Shown one piece after another: positions 37,675 to 48,585 of a DNA stretch of 64,000 bases (positions are counted from its first letter, which is position 1; every line of letters starts with the position of its first letter). Made by a program: the position numbers and the translations under genes. The stretch lies in assembly GCA_051000395.1 (NCBI GenBank), contig JBPCOI010000041.1:1-64000 (forward strand). The letters run 5' to 3'. A model generated the notes under the pieces. The model ran no database searches. It had not been told where the DNA came from and worked only from the letters and a program-made list of their open reading frames with translations. Origin of the DNA: JBPCOI01 sp051000395. GTDB taxonomy: Bacteria > Actinomycetota > Actinomycetes > Mycobacteriales > Jatrophihabitantaceae.

Positions 37675-38682
37675 ATGAGCGATCTGGACGGAATCGGCCC
37701 CATCGAGGTCGCGCTGTACCGCCGAGCGCTCGTCCCACCCCTCGCTTCGCTCAGCGAGCTCGCCACCGAGTTCGGCTGCACCCGCGCCGACCTGGACAAG
37801 CCCACCGCCCGTCTGCTGGCGGCAGGACTGCTCCGCAGCGAGGACGGCGAACGGTTCATCGCGGTCAGTCCCATGCTCGCCGAGGCCGTCGTCCTGGGCG
37901 CCGAGGATCTCGAGCTCGGCGCGCGGCGGGCCGGCGTGGAGGCGCGTCGCAACGCCATCCGCCGCCTCGTCCCGGACTGGAACGACGCGTTCACCGCGCG
38001 CGTGCACGAGACGGCCGTCGACGTCATCTCCGACCAGTCGCAGATGGGCAACGTGCTGATGCACTTCGCCGAGCGATGCCGCGAGGAGCTGCTGTCGGTC
38101 GCGCCGGGGCGCCTGCCCAAGACGAGGATCGACAGCCGGACCCGGATGGCGAACCTGTACTCGCTGCGCCGGGGCATCCGGACGCGCGCGCTCTACCAGC
38201 ACAGCGCGCTGCGCGACCGGCACACCCGCTCGTACCTCACCGAACTCGCCGACAACGGCGCCCGGATCCGCTTCGCCCCCGCGGTGCCAGGGCGCTGCCT
38301 CGTCGTCGACCGCGACGTCGCGCTGCTGCCGATCCCGACCGACGACCCCGCCCGGCACGGGCTGGCGGTCGTGCGCGAGACGAACGTCGTCGCCTGGGTG
38401 ATTTCCACCTTCGAGCAGCTGTGGGCCGAGGCCGTCCCGCTCGACGAGGTGCTGTACAAACAGAGCGACGCGGCCGAGATCGACCAGACCCGCGCGGCGA
38501 TCCTGAGGTTGATGGCAGAAGGCGAGAAGGACGAGGCGATCTCGCGGCGCCTGTCGATCTCGGTACGCACCTGCCGGCGGCACATCGCCGACTACATGGC
38601 CCAGGTGGGTGCGTCCAGCCGCTTCCAGGCCGGCGTGATCGCTGCTCGCGCCGGGCACACCGAGCCACCCGCGACCGGTTGA
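37675..38682 (+). CDS. LuxR-type HTH regulator with TrmB-like N-terminus
   Basis: A 335-residue regulator. The N-terminal winged helix (LSELATEFGCTRADLDKPTARLLAAGLL) resembles TrmB-type domains; the middle region is phospholipase-D-like (about 130-240) and probably senses a ligand; the C-terminal LuxR HTH reads AISRRLSISVRTCRRHIADYMAQVGASSRFQ. ATG 37675 follows GGACGGTGAG; the longer TTG start at 37645 is less likely. The 288 bases before it hold only a short CAACT/AGTTG inverted repeat (about 37631-37647). Target unknown. Confidence 0.8.
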   Translation: MSDLDGIGPIEVALYRRALVPPLASLSELATEFGCTRADLDKPTARLLAAGLLRSEDGERFIAVSPMLAEAVVLGAEDLELGARRAGVEARRNAIRRLVPDWNDAFTARVHETAVDVISDQSQMGNVLMHFAERCREELLSVAPGRLPKTRIDSRTRMANLYSLRRGIRTRALYQHSALRDRHTRSYLTELADNGARIRFAPAVPGRCLVVDRDVALLPIPTDDPARHGLAVVRETNVVAWVISTFEQLWAEAVPLDEVLYKQSDAAEIDQTRAAILRLMAEGEKDEAISRRLSISVRTCRRHIADYMAQVGASSRFQAGVIAARAGHTEPPATG

Positions 38683-38725
38683 CACCGGGCCGCCGCCGGT
38701 AGGTTGACGCGGTGGGAGCTAGCAG

Positions 38726-39217
38726 GTGACGGTGCTGGTCGTCGTGCTCGCCGCGACGAACCTGCTCACGCTCGCCGCGCTGGTGCTGTCGTGGCGCAGC
38801 CGCCCGCGGCCCGCGGGGCTGGACGATCCGGGTGTGCACGCCGCTCTGGGTGTGAGCCCGCGCCCGGTGGGTGCGGCCCGCGGGACCCGCCGCCTGATCA
38901 GCATCGAGATCCTCAACCCCATCGAACTCGCCGGCAGCCGCGGGCGCGTGGTCGGCATTGCGGGATCGTTGGCGCCCGGCCTGACCCGCCGCATCGTCTA
39001 CGACCAGACGTTGAAGATCATGCGGCGGCAGCTGGACGAGCAGAACGTCGTCGCCGACGTACGGCTGCACACGCTGCGCCCCGTTGGGCCGGTGCGCACA
39101 GACACTCCCCGGGAGCAGGTCACGCGCCCGGCGCCGCGCACCGACTACGTCGACGAGGTGCAGCCGATCGACCTGGCGCTGCCGGACACGCCACCGGATC
39201 AGCCGCCGGTGCAGTAA
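38726..39217 (+). CDS. Conserved actinobacterial protein with N-terminal membrane anchor
   Basis: A 163-residue protein: one N-terminal helix (LVVVLAATNLLTLAALVLSW), then a soluble part with RRLISIEILNPIELA, LAPGLTRRIVYDQTLKIMRRQL and a Pro-rich tail. It looks conserved, but I cannot assign a function. GTG 38726 is preceded by GGGAG. Its 3' end overlaps the convergent aminotransferase gene by 19 bases. Confidence 0.7.
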   Translation: MTVLVVVLAATNLLTLAALVLSWRSRPRPAGLDDPGVHAALGVSPRPVGAARGTRRLISIEILNPIELAGSRGRVVGIAGSLAPGLTRRIVYDQTLKIMRRQLDEQNVVADVRLHTLRPVGPVRTDTPREQVTRPAPRTDYVDEVQPIDLALPDTPPDQPPVQ

Positions 39218-40548
39218 CGGTCGGCGACCTCCAGCGCGTCGTCCAGGATCGCCAGGCCACCACGCAGCTCGTCCTCGCTGATCGTGCAGGGCGGGACGAC
39301 GTGGGTGCGGTTGAAGTGCGTGAACGGCCAGAGCCCGCGCTGCTTGCAGGCCGCGGCGAACTCCTGCATCGGCGCGGCGTCGGCGCCGGTGGCGTTGAAC
39401 GGCACGAGCGGCTCGCGCGTGTCGCGGTCGAGCACCAGTTCGAGCGCCCAGAACACGCCGAGGCCGCGCACTTCGCCCACGCACGGGTGCCGGTCGGCGA
39501 TCTTCGCCAGTTCTGGGCCGATGACGTCGGTGCCCAGCATGCGAGCGTGTTCGACGATGCGTTCCTCCTTGAAGATCGCGATTGAGGCGACGGCGCTGGC
39601 ACAGGCGAGCGGATGGCCGGAATACGTCAGCCCGCCCGGGTAGGCCCGCTGCTGGAAGCTCTCGTTGATCGCATCGTTGATCAGCACGCCGCCGAGCGGC
39701 ACGTAGCCGGAGTTCACGCCCTTCGCGAAGGTGATCAGGTCGGGCACGACGTCCCAGTGGTCGACGGCGAACCACTCACCGGCGCGTCCGAAACCCGCCA
39801 TCACCTCGTCCGCGATCATGACGATGCCGAACTCGTCGCAGAGCTCGCGGACGCCGGCGAGGTAGCCGGGCGGCGGAACCAGGACGCCGTTGGTGCCGAC
39901 GACGGTCTCCAGGATGATCGCCGCGACGGTGTGCGGACCCTCGAGGGCGATCAGGTCGCGCAGGTGCTGCAGGGCGCGCGCCGACTCCTCGGCCGGGGTG
40001 CTCGCGGAGAACGCCGAGCGGTAGAGGTACGGACCGAAGTAGCGCACCACGCCGGGCATCCCCGGCTCACTGGCCCAGCGTCGCGGGTCGCCGGTCATCG
40101 CGATCGCCCCCGCTGTGGCGCCGTGATAGCTGCGGTACGCGGCGAGCACCTTGAACCGCCCGGTGTGCAGTCGTGCCATGCGCAGCGCGTTTTCCGTCGC
40201 CTCGGCGCCGCCGTTGGTGAAGAACACCCGGTCCAGGTCGCCGGGCGCGACCTCGGCGATCAGCCGGGCGGCGTCGCTTCGGGCGTCGTTGGCGAAGGAG
40301 GGCTGGATCGTGCACAGCCGTGCTGCCTGCTCCTGGATGGCGGCGACGAGCTTCGGGTGCTGGTAGCCGATGTTGACGTTGACGAGTTGGCTGGCGAAGT
40401 CGAGGTAGCGGTTGCCGTCGAAGTCGCTGAAGTAGCTGCCCTGCGCGCTCGCGATCGGCAGCGGGTCGATGAGCGCCTGCGCCGACCAGGAGTGGAAGAC
40501 GTGAGCCCGGTCGTCTGCCTTCACCCTGGCGCCGATATCGGTCGTCAT
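39199..40548 (-). CDS. Class III (omega-amino acid) aminotransferase
   Basis: A 449-residue PLP enzyme: FTNGGAEATENALRMARL, SYHGATAGAIAMTGD, IADEVMAGFGRAGEWFAVDH and the PLP lysine in DLITFAKGVNSGYVPLGG. Together with the CoA-acylating semialdehyde dehydrogenase 13 bases upstream it suggests beta-alanine or 3-aminoisobutyrate to malonate/methylmalonate semialdehyde, then to acetyl- or propionyl-CoA. Taurine-pyruvate activity is an alternative. Confidence 0.88.
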   Translation of the reverse strand: MTTDIGARVKADDRAHVFHSWSAQALIDPLPIASAQGSYFSDFDGNRYLDFASQLVNVNIGYQHPKLVAAIQEQAARLCTIQPSFANDARSDAARLIAEVAPGDLDRVFFTNGGAEATENALRMARLHTGRFKVLAAYRSYHGATAGAIAMTGDPRRWASEPGMPGVVRYFGPYLYRSAFSASTPAEESARALQHLRDLIALEGPHTVAAIILETVVGTNGVLVPPPGYLAGVRELCDEFGIVMIADEVMAGFGRAGEWFAVDHWDVVPDLITFAKGVNSGYVPLGGVLINDAINESFQQRAYPGGLTYSGHPLACASAVASIAIFKEERIVEHARMLGTDVIGPELAKIADRHPCVGEVRGLGVFWALELVLDRDTREPLVPFNATGADAAPMQEFAAACKQRGLWPFTHFNRTHVVPPCTISEDELRGGLAILDDALEVADRYCTGG

Positions 40549-40561
40549 CGTCCACTCACCC

Positions 40562-42052
<1,491 letters not shown>

Positions 42053-42083
42053 GCGCTCGATGCTACGTCACAGCTGTCGACCA

Positions 42084-42101
42084 TACAAAATAGATGTTGT
42101 A
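42084..42101. promoter_or_regulatory. Candidate MocR operator
   Basis: TACAA-AATAGATG-TTGTA, a 5-base inverted repeat in an AT-rich stretch of the 61-base gap between mmsA and the MocR gene. TACTGT at 42100-42105 may be the -10 box for a leaderless GTG start at 42114. Confidence 0.45.
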
Positions 42102-42113
42102 CTGTTACGAACT

Positions 42114-43448
42114 GTGCTGAGTGCGATCGAGCAACGGATGGACGCTCCCACCGTCCGCGGTCTCGCCACGGCGGTGGGACGTGCGGTCGGCGACGGAGCG
42201 TTGCGCGCGGGCGAGCGGCTACCGCCGATCCGCACCGTCGCGACGCAGCTCGGCCTCTCGCCGACCACGGTGAGCGCGGCCTGGGCGGCGCTCGCCCGGG
42301 CCGGCACGATCCACACCGACGGGCGGCGCGGAACCAGGATCACCGACCGGCACGCCGGCCCGTCGCGGTACCGGCGAGCCCTCGACGTCGGCGGCGAGTT
42401 CACGCTGGATCTCTCGACCGGTACCCCGGATCCGGCGCTGCTGCCCGACCTGTCCGCAGCACTTGGACGGGTGGCGCCGGCGTGTGCGCCCGCGACCTAC
42501 CTCGATGATCCCGTGCTGCCCTCGCTCGCCGCCCTACTCAGGGCAGACTGGCCCTTCGACGCGCAGCGATTCACCGTGGTGGACGGCGCGATGGACGCCT
42601 TGGCGTTGCTCGCCGCCGCGCACCTTCGTTTCGGGGACCGGGTGGCCGTCGAACAGCCGTCCTTCCCGCCGTTGCTGGACCTGCTCGAATCGGTGGGCGC
42701 GGTGCCGGTGCCGATGGGCCTGGACGACGAGGGCCCGCTACCGGCCGACGTGGCTGCAGCAGTCGCCGGCGGCGTGCGGGCGCTCGTCGTGCAGCCGCGC
42801 GCGCAGAACCCGACCGGCGTTTCGCTCAGCGCCAAGCGGGTGGTCGCGCTGGCCCGCGTGCTGCGCGGCACCGGCGTGATCGTCATCGAGGACGACTCCG
42901 CCGGCGCGGTTGCGTCCACCCCGGCGCGCAGCCTGGGCACCGTGCTGGCAGGGCAGACCGTGCACGTGCGCAGCTTCTCGAAGTCGCACGGGCCCGATCT
43001 GCGGCTGGCCGCCGTCGGAGGTGCGGCGGCATTGGTGGATGCGCTGGTGGAGCTGCGGTTCCTCGGTCAGGGCTGGACGAGCCGGCTGCTGCAGAGCCTG
43101 CTCGTCGACCTGCTCACGCACGCGCCGTCCGTTCGCGCGGTGGACCGGGCACGCCGGACCTATGCCCGCCGGCGCGAGGCGGTCGTGACGGCGCTCGCGC
43201 GCGAGGGCATCGAGGCGGGTGGACGCGACGGCCTCAACATCTGGCTGCCGGTGCGCGACGAATCGGCGGCGCTGCTTCTGCTGGCCGCGCGGGGCATCGG
43301 GGCCTCGGCCGGTGCCCCGTTCTCGGTGCGGGCGGGTGGCGCCGCGCATCTGCGGGTGACCGTCGGGCTCGTCGCGTCCGGTCATCGCGACGTCGCGGCG
43401 GCACTCGCGGACGCGGCCCGCGCCGGCTCCCGCGCTGCCCCACGCTGA
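42114..43448 (+). CDS. MocR-type GntR regulator with aminotransferase domain
   Basis: A 444-residue fusion. The N-terminal GntR wHTH (GERLPPIRTVATQLGLSPTTVSAAW) is followed by a fold-type I aminotransferase-like domain with the PLP lysine in RSFSKSHGPDLRLA and RAQNPTGVS. MocR proteins (GabR, PdxR) use PLP to sense amines. Divergent from the aminotransferase-mmsA operon, which it likely controls. The GTG 42114 start has no ribosome site, consistent with a leaderless transcript. Confidence 0.88.
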   Translation: MLSAIEQRMDAPTVRGLATAVGRAVGDGALRAGERLPPIRTVATQLGLSPTTVSAAWAALARAGTIHTDGRRGTRITDRHAGPSRYRRALDVGGEFTLDLSTGTPDPALLPDLSAALGRVAPACAPATYLDDPVLPSLAALLRADWPFDAQRFTVVDGAMDALALLAAAHLRFGDRVAVEQPSFPPLLDLLESVGAVPVPMGLDDEGPLPADVAAAVAGGVRALVVQPRAQNPTGVSLSAKRVVALARVLRGTGVIVIEDDSAGAVASTPARSLGTVLAGQTVHVRSFSKSHGPDLRLAAVGGAAALVDALVELRFLGQGWTSRLLQSLLVDLLTHAPSVRAVDRARRTYARRREAVVTALAREGIEAGGRDGLNIWLPVRDESAALLLLAARGIGASAGAPFSVRAGGAAHLRVTVGLVASGHRDVAAALADAARAGSRAAPR

Positions 43449-43503
43449 ACGATCATCCGTGCCGCCTGCGCTGCCGCGAGTGCCGCGGTGCACGGCGCCG
43501 GCG

Positions 43504-44859
43504 TCAGTAGCCGGGAGCGATCCGCGGCCACGGACGCAGTTGCTCGAGCTGCGCCGCCACGGCAAGCAGCATCGCCTCGCCACCGGGTCGCGCGACCAGC
43601 TGTGCTGACAGTGGCGTGCCCTTCGGGCCGGGGCCCGCGGGCACCGCCATCGCCGGCCAGCCCGCGAGATTCCACGGCGCTGCGAACGGCGCGTAGCGCG
43701 CGTTGGCCCATACGTTGGCCGCCCAGCCACGGTCGGCCCAGGCAACGGAACGCAGCGGCGGCTGCGCCAGTGCGGGCGTCACGAGTACGTCGTGATCACC
43801 GAAGAACGCCTCGGCATGAGCGCGCCATCGCGTTCGGCCGCTCTCGCGGGGCAACCCGAGCCGCAGCGCGACACGGCCCAGCGCGGCATGCCGACGGGTC
43901 CGGGCGGCGAGCTTGGAACGGTCTGCGAGCGTCCGGGCGTCCAGTTCGGTGCCGGCCACCCAGCGCACTATCTCCGAGGCGCCCAGCGTCTGCCCGTACG
44001 GGGGATGCGCCTGCCGCACCGAGTGACCCGCCTCGCGCAGCACGGTGCCCGTCTGCCTGCCGGCCGCGGCCCAGTGCCGCTCGACGGGCGTGGCCGGCGT
44101 CGGCGCCTTCGTCGAGACGGCCACCCGGAGGCGACCGGGGTCCGCGATCGTCGCGAGTTCGGCTCGTCCAGCCAGCACGGAGAGCATCAGCGCGCAGTCG
44201 CGCACCGTCGTCGCGAGCGCACCGTTCTCTGCCATCTCGAACCAAGACTCCTGGCCGGGACCGCCGCCGCCGAGTTCGGACGGCACGACGCCCAAACCCG
44301 CCTTGATGCCGACGAGCCCGCAGCACGCCGCGGGAATGCGGATCGAACCCATCCCGTCGTTGCCGTGCGCGAGCGGCACCATGCCCGCCGCAACCGCCGC
44401 AGCTGCGCCGCCGGAGGAACCGCCCGGCGTGCGGGCGAGATCCCAGGGGTTGTGCGTGACGCCGAAATCGGAGTCGGTCGTGCCGAACACGCACAGTTCC
44501 GGCACGCGCGTCAGTCCGACCACCACCGCGCCGGCGGCTCGCAGCCGCTGCACGATCGGGTGGTCGCGCGCCTGCGGTGCGGGATCGCTGCCACTGCTCC
44601 CCACTCGCATCGGTTCGCCGGCGACCGGGACGTTGTCCTTGATCGCGATGGGTACGCCGGCCAGCGGGAGCTCGCCGCGATCGGGACGGGCGTCGACCGC
44701 GTCCGCTTCGCTCAGCGCCTCGAACACCCGCAACCGCTGGAACGCACCGATGGGGCCGTCCGCCGCCTCGATGCGAGCGAGTGCTGCCTCGGTAGCGGCG
44801 CGCGCGCTGAGCGAGCCGCTGCGTACGGCGGCGGCGACCTCGGCTGCGGTCTGCGTCAT
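43504..44859 (-). CDS. Amidase-signature-family hydrolase
   Basis: A 451-residue amidase with the Ser-cisSer-Lys triad visible: Lys in AIKDNVP, the Gly/Ser loop TPGGSSGGAAAAVAAG, and the nucleophile in GNDGMGSIRIPA (the family usually has DGGGS; here a Met). It hydrolyses an amide bond of unknown substrate. ATG 44859 begins the homologous region; the longer frame is not needed. It stands alone between the MocR gene and a secreted protein. Confidence 0.87.
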   Translation of the reverse strand: MTQTAAEVAAAVRSGSLSARAATEAALARIEAADGPIGAFQRLRVFEALSEADAVDARPDRGELPLAGVPIAIKDNVPVAGEPMRVGSSGSDPAPQARDHPIVQRLRAAGAVVVGLTRVPELCVFGTTDSDFGVTHNPWDLARTPGGSSGGAAAAVAAGMVPLAHGNDGMGSIRIPAACCGLVGIKAGLGVVPSELGGGGPGQESWFEMAENGALATTVRDCALMLSVLAGRAELATIADPGRLRVAVSTKAPTPATPVERHWAAAGRQTGTVLREAGHSVRQAHPPYGQTLGASEIVRWVAGTELDARTLADRSKLAARTRRHAALGRVALRLGLPRESGRTRWRAHAEAFFGDHDVLVTPALAQPPLRSVAWADRGWAANVWANARYAPFAAPWNLAGWPAMAVPAGPGPKGTPLSAQLVARPGGEAMLLAVAAQLEQLRPWPRIAPGY

Positions 44860-45059
44860 GTGCCCGGACGCTACCCGCGCGCCGTCCGCCGCAGACCGGT
44901 GCCCGCTGCGCGGCGACAGCCCGGAATTACACGGTTGCAGGGTCTGGACGAACTGCTGAGCCGGTTCTACGCTGAGCGGCGTCGTCGTGGTATAGGACTG
45001 CCGCCCCAAGGCAAGATCCGAGGACGCGCACTCCCTCTAAGCAGGGAAGGTGTTCGCAC

Positions 45060-46682
45060 ATGAGGTCGACGAGACGAATCATCGCAGTAGCCGCAGCCGT
45101 GCTCGCCGGGGGCGCGCTGACGACCGCCGCGCTCCCGAATGCCGGTGCCGCCGCCAGGGCCGGGCGCTCCGAGTGGTATCCGAGCTCGCTGTGCAGCCAG
45201 AGCAGGTTCCTGTGCACGGAGGTCGCCAACTCCGAGGCGGTGTTCGGCCACTACGTCGGCCATGACGAGCCCTCGGTGCTGTTCTATTCCAACCAGGCCG
45301 GCTCGGGCAACCAGATGACCTATCAGGGCCTCATCCCCAAGGACCCGCCGCCGCAACCGATCCCCGGCAAGCGCTCCTACAACTTCCAGCTCTACGCCGC
45401 GTACTGGTACGGCATGGCGATGTGCGACTCGCAGTCCTACCCCGAGACGGTGAAGACCTGCATCCCGGACAGCAACGCCAACATCACCAGGCCCGGCAGC
45501 CCCTACCATGCCGGCACCGCGTTCATGGAGCTGCAGTTCTACCCGCCGGGATTCGTGCAGCAGTTCAACGGGTTCAGCTGCTCGGCCACGCAGTGGTGCG
45601 TCGCGATGAATATCGACAGCCTCTCGCTGAACGCGCTGACCGGCCGTGCCCTCAACACGAGCTGCCAGTCCACCGGACCGCTCACCGGCGAGGAGTACGT
45701 CAACTTCGCCTACCTCACCCACAGCGGCAAGCCGCAGGGCCCACCCAACCCGATCAACTTCGACCCGGTCGCCTCGGGTCGTCCCAACCGCAGCCAGGAC
45801 CTGTTCCTCAACCCCGGTGACCGCTACTCGGTCACCCTGCACGACACCCAGCACGGCCTGCAGACCATCGTGAGCGACACCACGACCGGTCAGTCGGGAT
45901 CTATGACGGCGAGCGCAGCGAACGGCTTCGGGCAGATTCAGTACGCGCCGAGCCCGTCCACCACCTGCCGCAACATCCCCTATGACTTCCACCCGATGTA
46001 CTCGACCTCCACGACGCAGACCACGGTCCCGTGGGCCGCGGCGACGTACAACATCGCGTTCGACACCGAGATCGGGCACTTCGACTACTGCTCACAGGTG
46101 GACCGCAGCACCGGTGTCTGCACCGGGAACGAGGGTGCCGGCAGCAACACCGAGCCCGCCGACGGCGACGACTACGGCTGCTTCCCGGCCGGGCAGAGCA
46201 CGCTGGTGCGGGTCTCCGGCTGCACCGGTTCCAACATCGGCTTCGACGGCTTGTCCTACCTGCCGGACTGGCCGAGCGCCAACCGCAACCTGGCACCGAG
46301 CCCGACCATCTTCACCAGTCCACTGACCGGACCGGCCTACAACACCAACTACACGCGGGTGGGCTTCAACACTGATCTGCCCGACATCGAAGCGCAGCTC
46401 TACCAGTGCAACCGGAGTACGGGGGCGGGATGCAGCGTCATCCCGCAGACCGACGAGTACCAGCCGGCCGCGTTCTACCCCTACTACACCACCGGACGCG
46501 CGCTGGGCGGCTGTGCGTGGGCTCCGGGCCAGGACGTGCCCGGCTTCACGCAGAACGACTACGGCAAGAACGCGCAGTACGGCTCGCTGCTGAAGGTCGC
46601 CTACCCGGGACCGGGCGGCACCGTGGTGCACGAGTACAACGACTATCAGCGGATCCTGTCGGCCAACCCCTGCCCGAAGTAG
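45060..46682 (+). CDS. Cysteine-rich secreted protein of unknown function
   Basis: A 540-residue exported protein with a signal peptide (about 1-30, ending AGAAA) and about 14 cysteines, which suggest disulfides. Tyr/Asn/Gly-rich segments such as YAAYWYGMAMCDSQSYP and GFSCSATQWCVAMNIDSLS recur. No catalytic motif recognised; proteins of this look occur as large conserved secreted proteins in Actinobacteria. ATG 45060 follows AGGGAAGG. The gene is monocistronic, with a possible terminator at 46705-46746. Confidence 0.8.
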   Translation: MRSTRRIIAVAAAVLAGGALTTAALPNAGAAARAGRSEWYPSSLCSQSRFLCTEVANSEAVFGHYVGHDEPSVLFYSNQAGSGNQMTYQGLIPKDPPPQPIPGKRSYNFQLYAAYWYGMAMCDSQSYPETVKTCIPDSNANITRPGSPYHAGTAFMELQFYPPGFVQQFNGFSCSATQWCVAMNIDSLSLNALTGRALNTSCQSTGPLTGEEYVNFAYLTHSGKPQGPPNPINFDPVASGRPNRSQDLFLNPGDRYSVTLHDTQHGLQTIVSDTTTGQSGSMTASAANGFGQIQYAPSPSTTCRNIPYDFHPMYSTSTTQTTVPWAAATYNIAFDTEIGHFDYCSQVDRSTGVCTGNEGAGSNTEPADGDDYGCFPAGQSTLVRVSGCTGSNIGFDGLSYLPDWPSANRNLAPSPTIFTSPLTGPAYNTNYTRVGFNTDLPDIEAQLYQCNRSTGAGCSVIPQTDEYQPAAFYPYYTTGRALGGCAWAPGQDVPGFTQNDYGKNAQYGSLLKVAYPGPGGTVVHEYNDYQRILSANPCPK

Positions 46683-46704
46683 GAGTGCGCCGCTGAGCCT
46701 GCGT

Positions 46705-46746
46705 CACCTGCGTCGCGACCGTCGGTTCGGTGTCGTGACGCGGGTG
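46705..46746. terminator. Inverted repeat between convergent genes
   Basis: CACCTGCGTC and GACGCGGGTG pair at 9 of 10 positions across 22 bases that contain a smaller CGACCG/CGGTGTCG pairing. It lies between the convergent secreted-protein and LLM oxidoreductase genes. No U-tract, so a bidirectional terminator is only likely by position. Confidence 0.4.
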
Positions 46747-46756
46747 ATCGCCTGGC

Positions 46757-47680
46757 TCACCGCCGACCCGGGGCGCAGGCGTCCAGAACCGCGAACGCCC
46801 GTTCCATCGCGGCGTCCGGATCGGCACCGGGATCGCCCACGTGCTCGGAATCGAAGTTGAGGTCGAAGAACACCTCGTCCACCCCGCAGTTCTCGTAACG
46901 GCCGAGGTCCTCGCGGAGCTGGTCCACGGACCCGTGCAGCGGAGCGCGCTCGGACGACTCGATCGGCGCGTCGTACAACACGGTCACGCCACGGACCACG
47001 CAGCGCACCGCCGAGCGCGCCTTGCCCGCGCGCTCTGCCGCGTCCCGCACGCTCACCACCGCGGCGCGGACGTCCTCGATCCGAGCCTGGCTGCTGCTGA
47101 TCCACCCGTCGCCGCGGGTTCCAGCACGGCGCAACGCGGCGTCGGCGCTGCCCCCGATCAGCAACGGTGGACGGGGGCGCTGCACGGGTCTCGGCGCGAC
47201 GTGCGAGCGCGGGACGCGGTAGAACTCCCCGTCGAACTCGACAGGATCCTCGCTCAGCAACGCGTTCAGGCAGTCCAGCCACTCGTCGAATCGCCGCCCG
47301 CGCTGCCGCATCGGGATCCCCGCGGCCGCGTACTCCTCGCGGGACCAGCCCAGCCCGATTCCCGCGTCCAGGCGCCCGCGCGAGAGCACGTCGAGGGCCG
47401 CGAGCTGCTTGGCGAGAACGGCCGGAGCGTAGAACGGCCCGTTCACGACGGCGAGCCCGAGGCGCGCCCTGGTCGTCAACGCGGCCGCGAATCCCAGCGT
47501 GACAAGGGGATCGAGCACGCTGCGGTAGACGCTCGGAAGTTCAGAGGACGTCGGGAACAGCACCCGCTGAAAGGTCCACAGCGTGCGGAAACCGCGCTCG
47601 TCAGCCGCCCTGGCCACGGCGGTGACGTTCTCCGGTGTCGCCCACGCACCCGAGGTCGGCAGCGCGAATCCGACGTCCAT
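46757..47680 (-). CDS. LLM-class F420-dependent oxidoreductase
   Basis: A 307-residue luciferase-like monooxygenase family TIM barrel: MDVGFALPTSGAWATPENV, LDVLSRGRLDAGIGLGWSREEYAAAG, RPPLLIGGSADAALRRAGTRGDGW. This subgroup in Actinobacteria commonly uses F420. Substrate unknown. Downstream of a lipoprotein gene on the same strand, 37 bases apart. Confidence 0.88.
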   Translation of the reverse strand: MDVGFALPTSGAWATPENVTAVARAADERGFRTLWTFQRVLFPTSSELPSVYRSVLDPLVTLGFAAALTTRARLGLAVVNGPFYAPAVLAKQLAALDVLSRGRLDAGIGLGWSREEYAAAGIPMRQRGRRFDEWLDCLNALLSEDPVEFDGEFYRVPRSHVAPRPVQRPRPPLLIGGSADAALRRAGTRGDGWISSSQARIEDVRAAVVSVRDAAERAGKARSAVRCVVRGVTVLYDAPIESSERAPLHGSVDQLREDLGRYENCGVDEVFFDLNFDSEHVGDPGADPDAAMERAFAVLDACAPGRR

Positions 47681-47717
47681 CGCTGCCGCCTACCGAGCCT
47701 CGCGCCGGGACCGCACC

Positions 47718-48224
47718 TCAGCCGCCGGTGCAGTGCGAGGCCGCGTACTGCCCCAGCTTCTCGCTGTCCGCAGGCACCTTCTTGGCCAGGTTCTCCAACG
47801 CCGACGCGTTCGCCGACGACGGGTTCTCCAGGGCCGTGCGCACCTCGCCCAGCACGCTGATCAGGTCGGCGATCGGCGGCTGGATCTCGGCCGGTGCCGA
47901 GTTCTTCAGGTCCTGGAAGTAGGAGATCTCGACGGCGACCGCGGACTTGAGCTTGCTCGGGTCGCTGATGTCGCCGCCGAGACCCGACAGCTTGCCGGAG
48001 GCCTGCAAGAGCTTGGTGCAGAAGGCCGACGCCGTGCCGGTGCTGGCGGTGGCGTTGCTGCTGGTGCTGGCGTTGCCGGTGCTGGCGTTGCTGGTGCTGG
48101 TCGGCGCGCCGGATGGCGCGGTCGAACTCCCGCTGCCCCCCGAGCCGTGACCGTTGCTGTTGCTGCTGCAGGCGCTCAAAGCAGCGATCGCCATGACGGT
48201 TGCCGCTGCCGTGCGGATGCGCAT
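47718..48224 (-). CDS. Predicted lipoprotein
   Basis: A 168-residue protein: signal and lipobox AIAALSAC at the N-terminus, a 50-residue Ser/Thr/Gly/Asn-rich linker with repeated NAST units, then a helical domain (AFCTKLLQASGKLSGLG ... AASHCTGG) with two cysteines. Likely lipid-anchored at the outer face of the membrane. ATG 48224 with GAGGGAG upstream. No family assigned. Confidence 0.82.
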   Translation of the reverse strand: MRIRTAAATVMAIAALSACSSNSNGHGSGGSGSSTAPSGAPTSTSNASTGNASTSSNATASTGTASAFCTKLLQASGKLSGLGGDISDPSKLKSAVAVEISYFQDLKNSAPAEIQPPIADLISVLGEVRTALENPSSANASALENLAKKVPADSEKLGQYAASHCTGG

Positions 48225-48374
48225 CCTCGTCTCCCTCGCTCGCGTCGCCGCAGAGCCTAGCGGGCGGTCTCGTCGGCGCGAGAGTGGTCGCCCGGTTCGC
48301 CGCGTCCGCCGCCCGAGGACCGGGGTGCGTCCGCCGCGTCCGCCGCCCAAGGCCGCCCGAGGATCCGGATGCGA

Positions 48375-48456
48375 ACTTGCTTGCCGGTTGCGGCGCGTTA
48401 CGCCTGCTCAGTCCGTACTTGCTTGCCGGTTGCGGCGCGTTACGCCTGCTCGGTCC
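48375..48456. repeat. Two tandem 42-base repeats
   Basis: Two direct copies, 48375-48416 and 48417-48456, of a unit starting ACTTGCTTGCCGGTTGCGGC and ending CGTTACGCCTGCTC(A/G)GTCC, differing at one base in the 40 compared. A reverse copy of the piece GCGTTACGCCTG follows as CAGGCGTAACGC at 48483-48494. They sit in the 361-base gap 48225-48585 between the lipoprotein start and the tRNA, which has no gene. Function unknown; they might carry a regulator site. Confidence 0.8.
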
Positions 48457-48585
48457 ATGATCAGGCCGTTTCGACGGTCACAACAGGCGTAACGCCAAGC
48501 GCGAACGGACGAACGACACTATTTCGGACGTTACAAAGTAGACCGCGCCAACTCGACTGACCGCCGGAAGAGAACCCGAGCGTTG

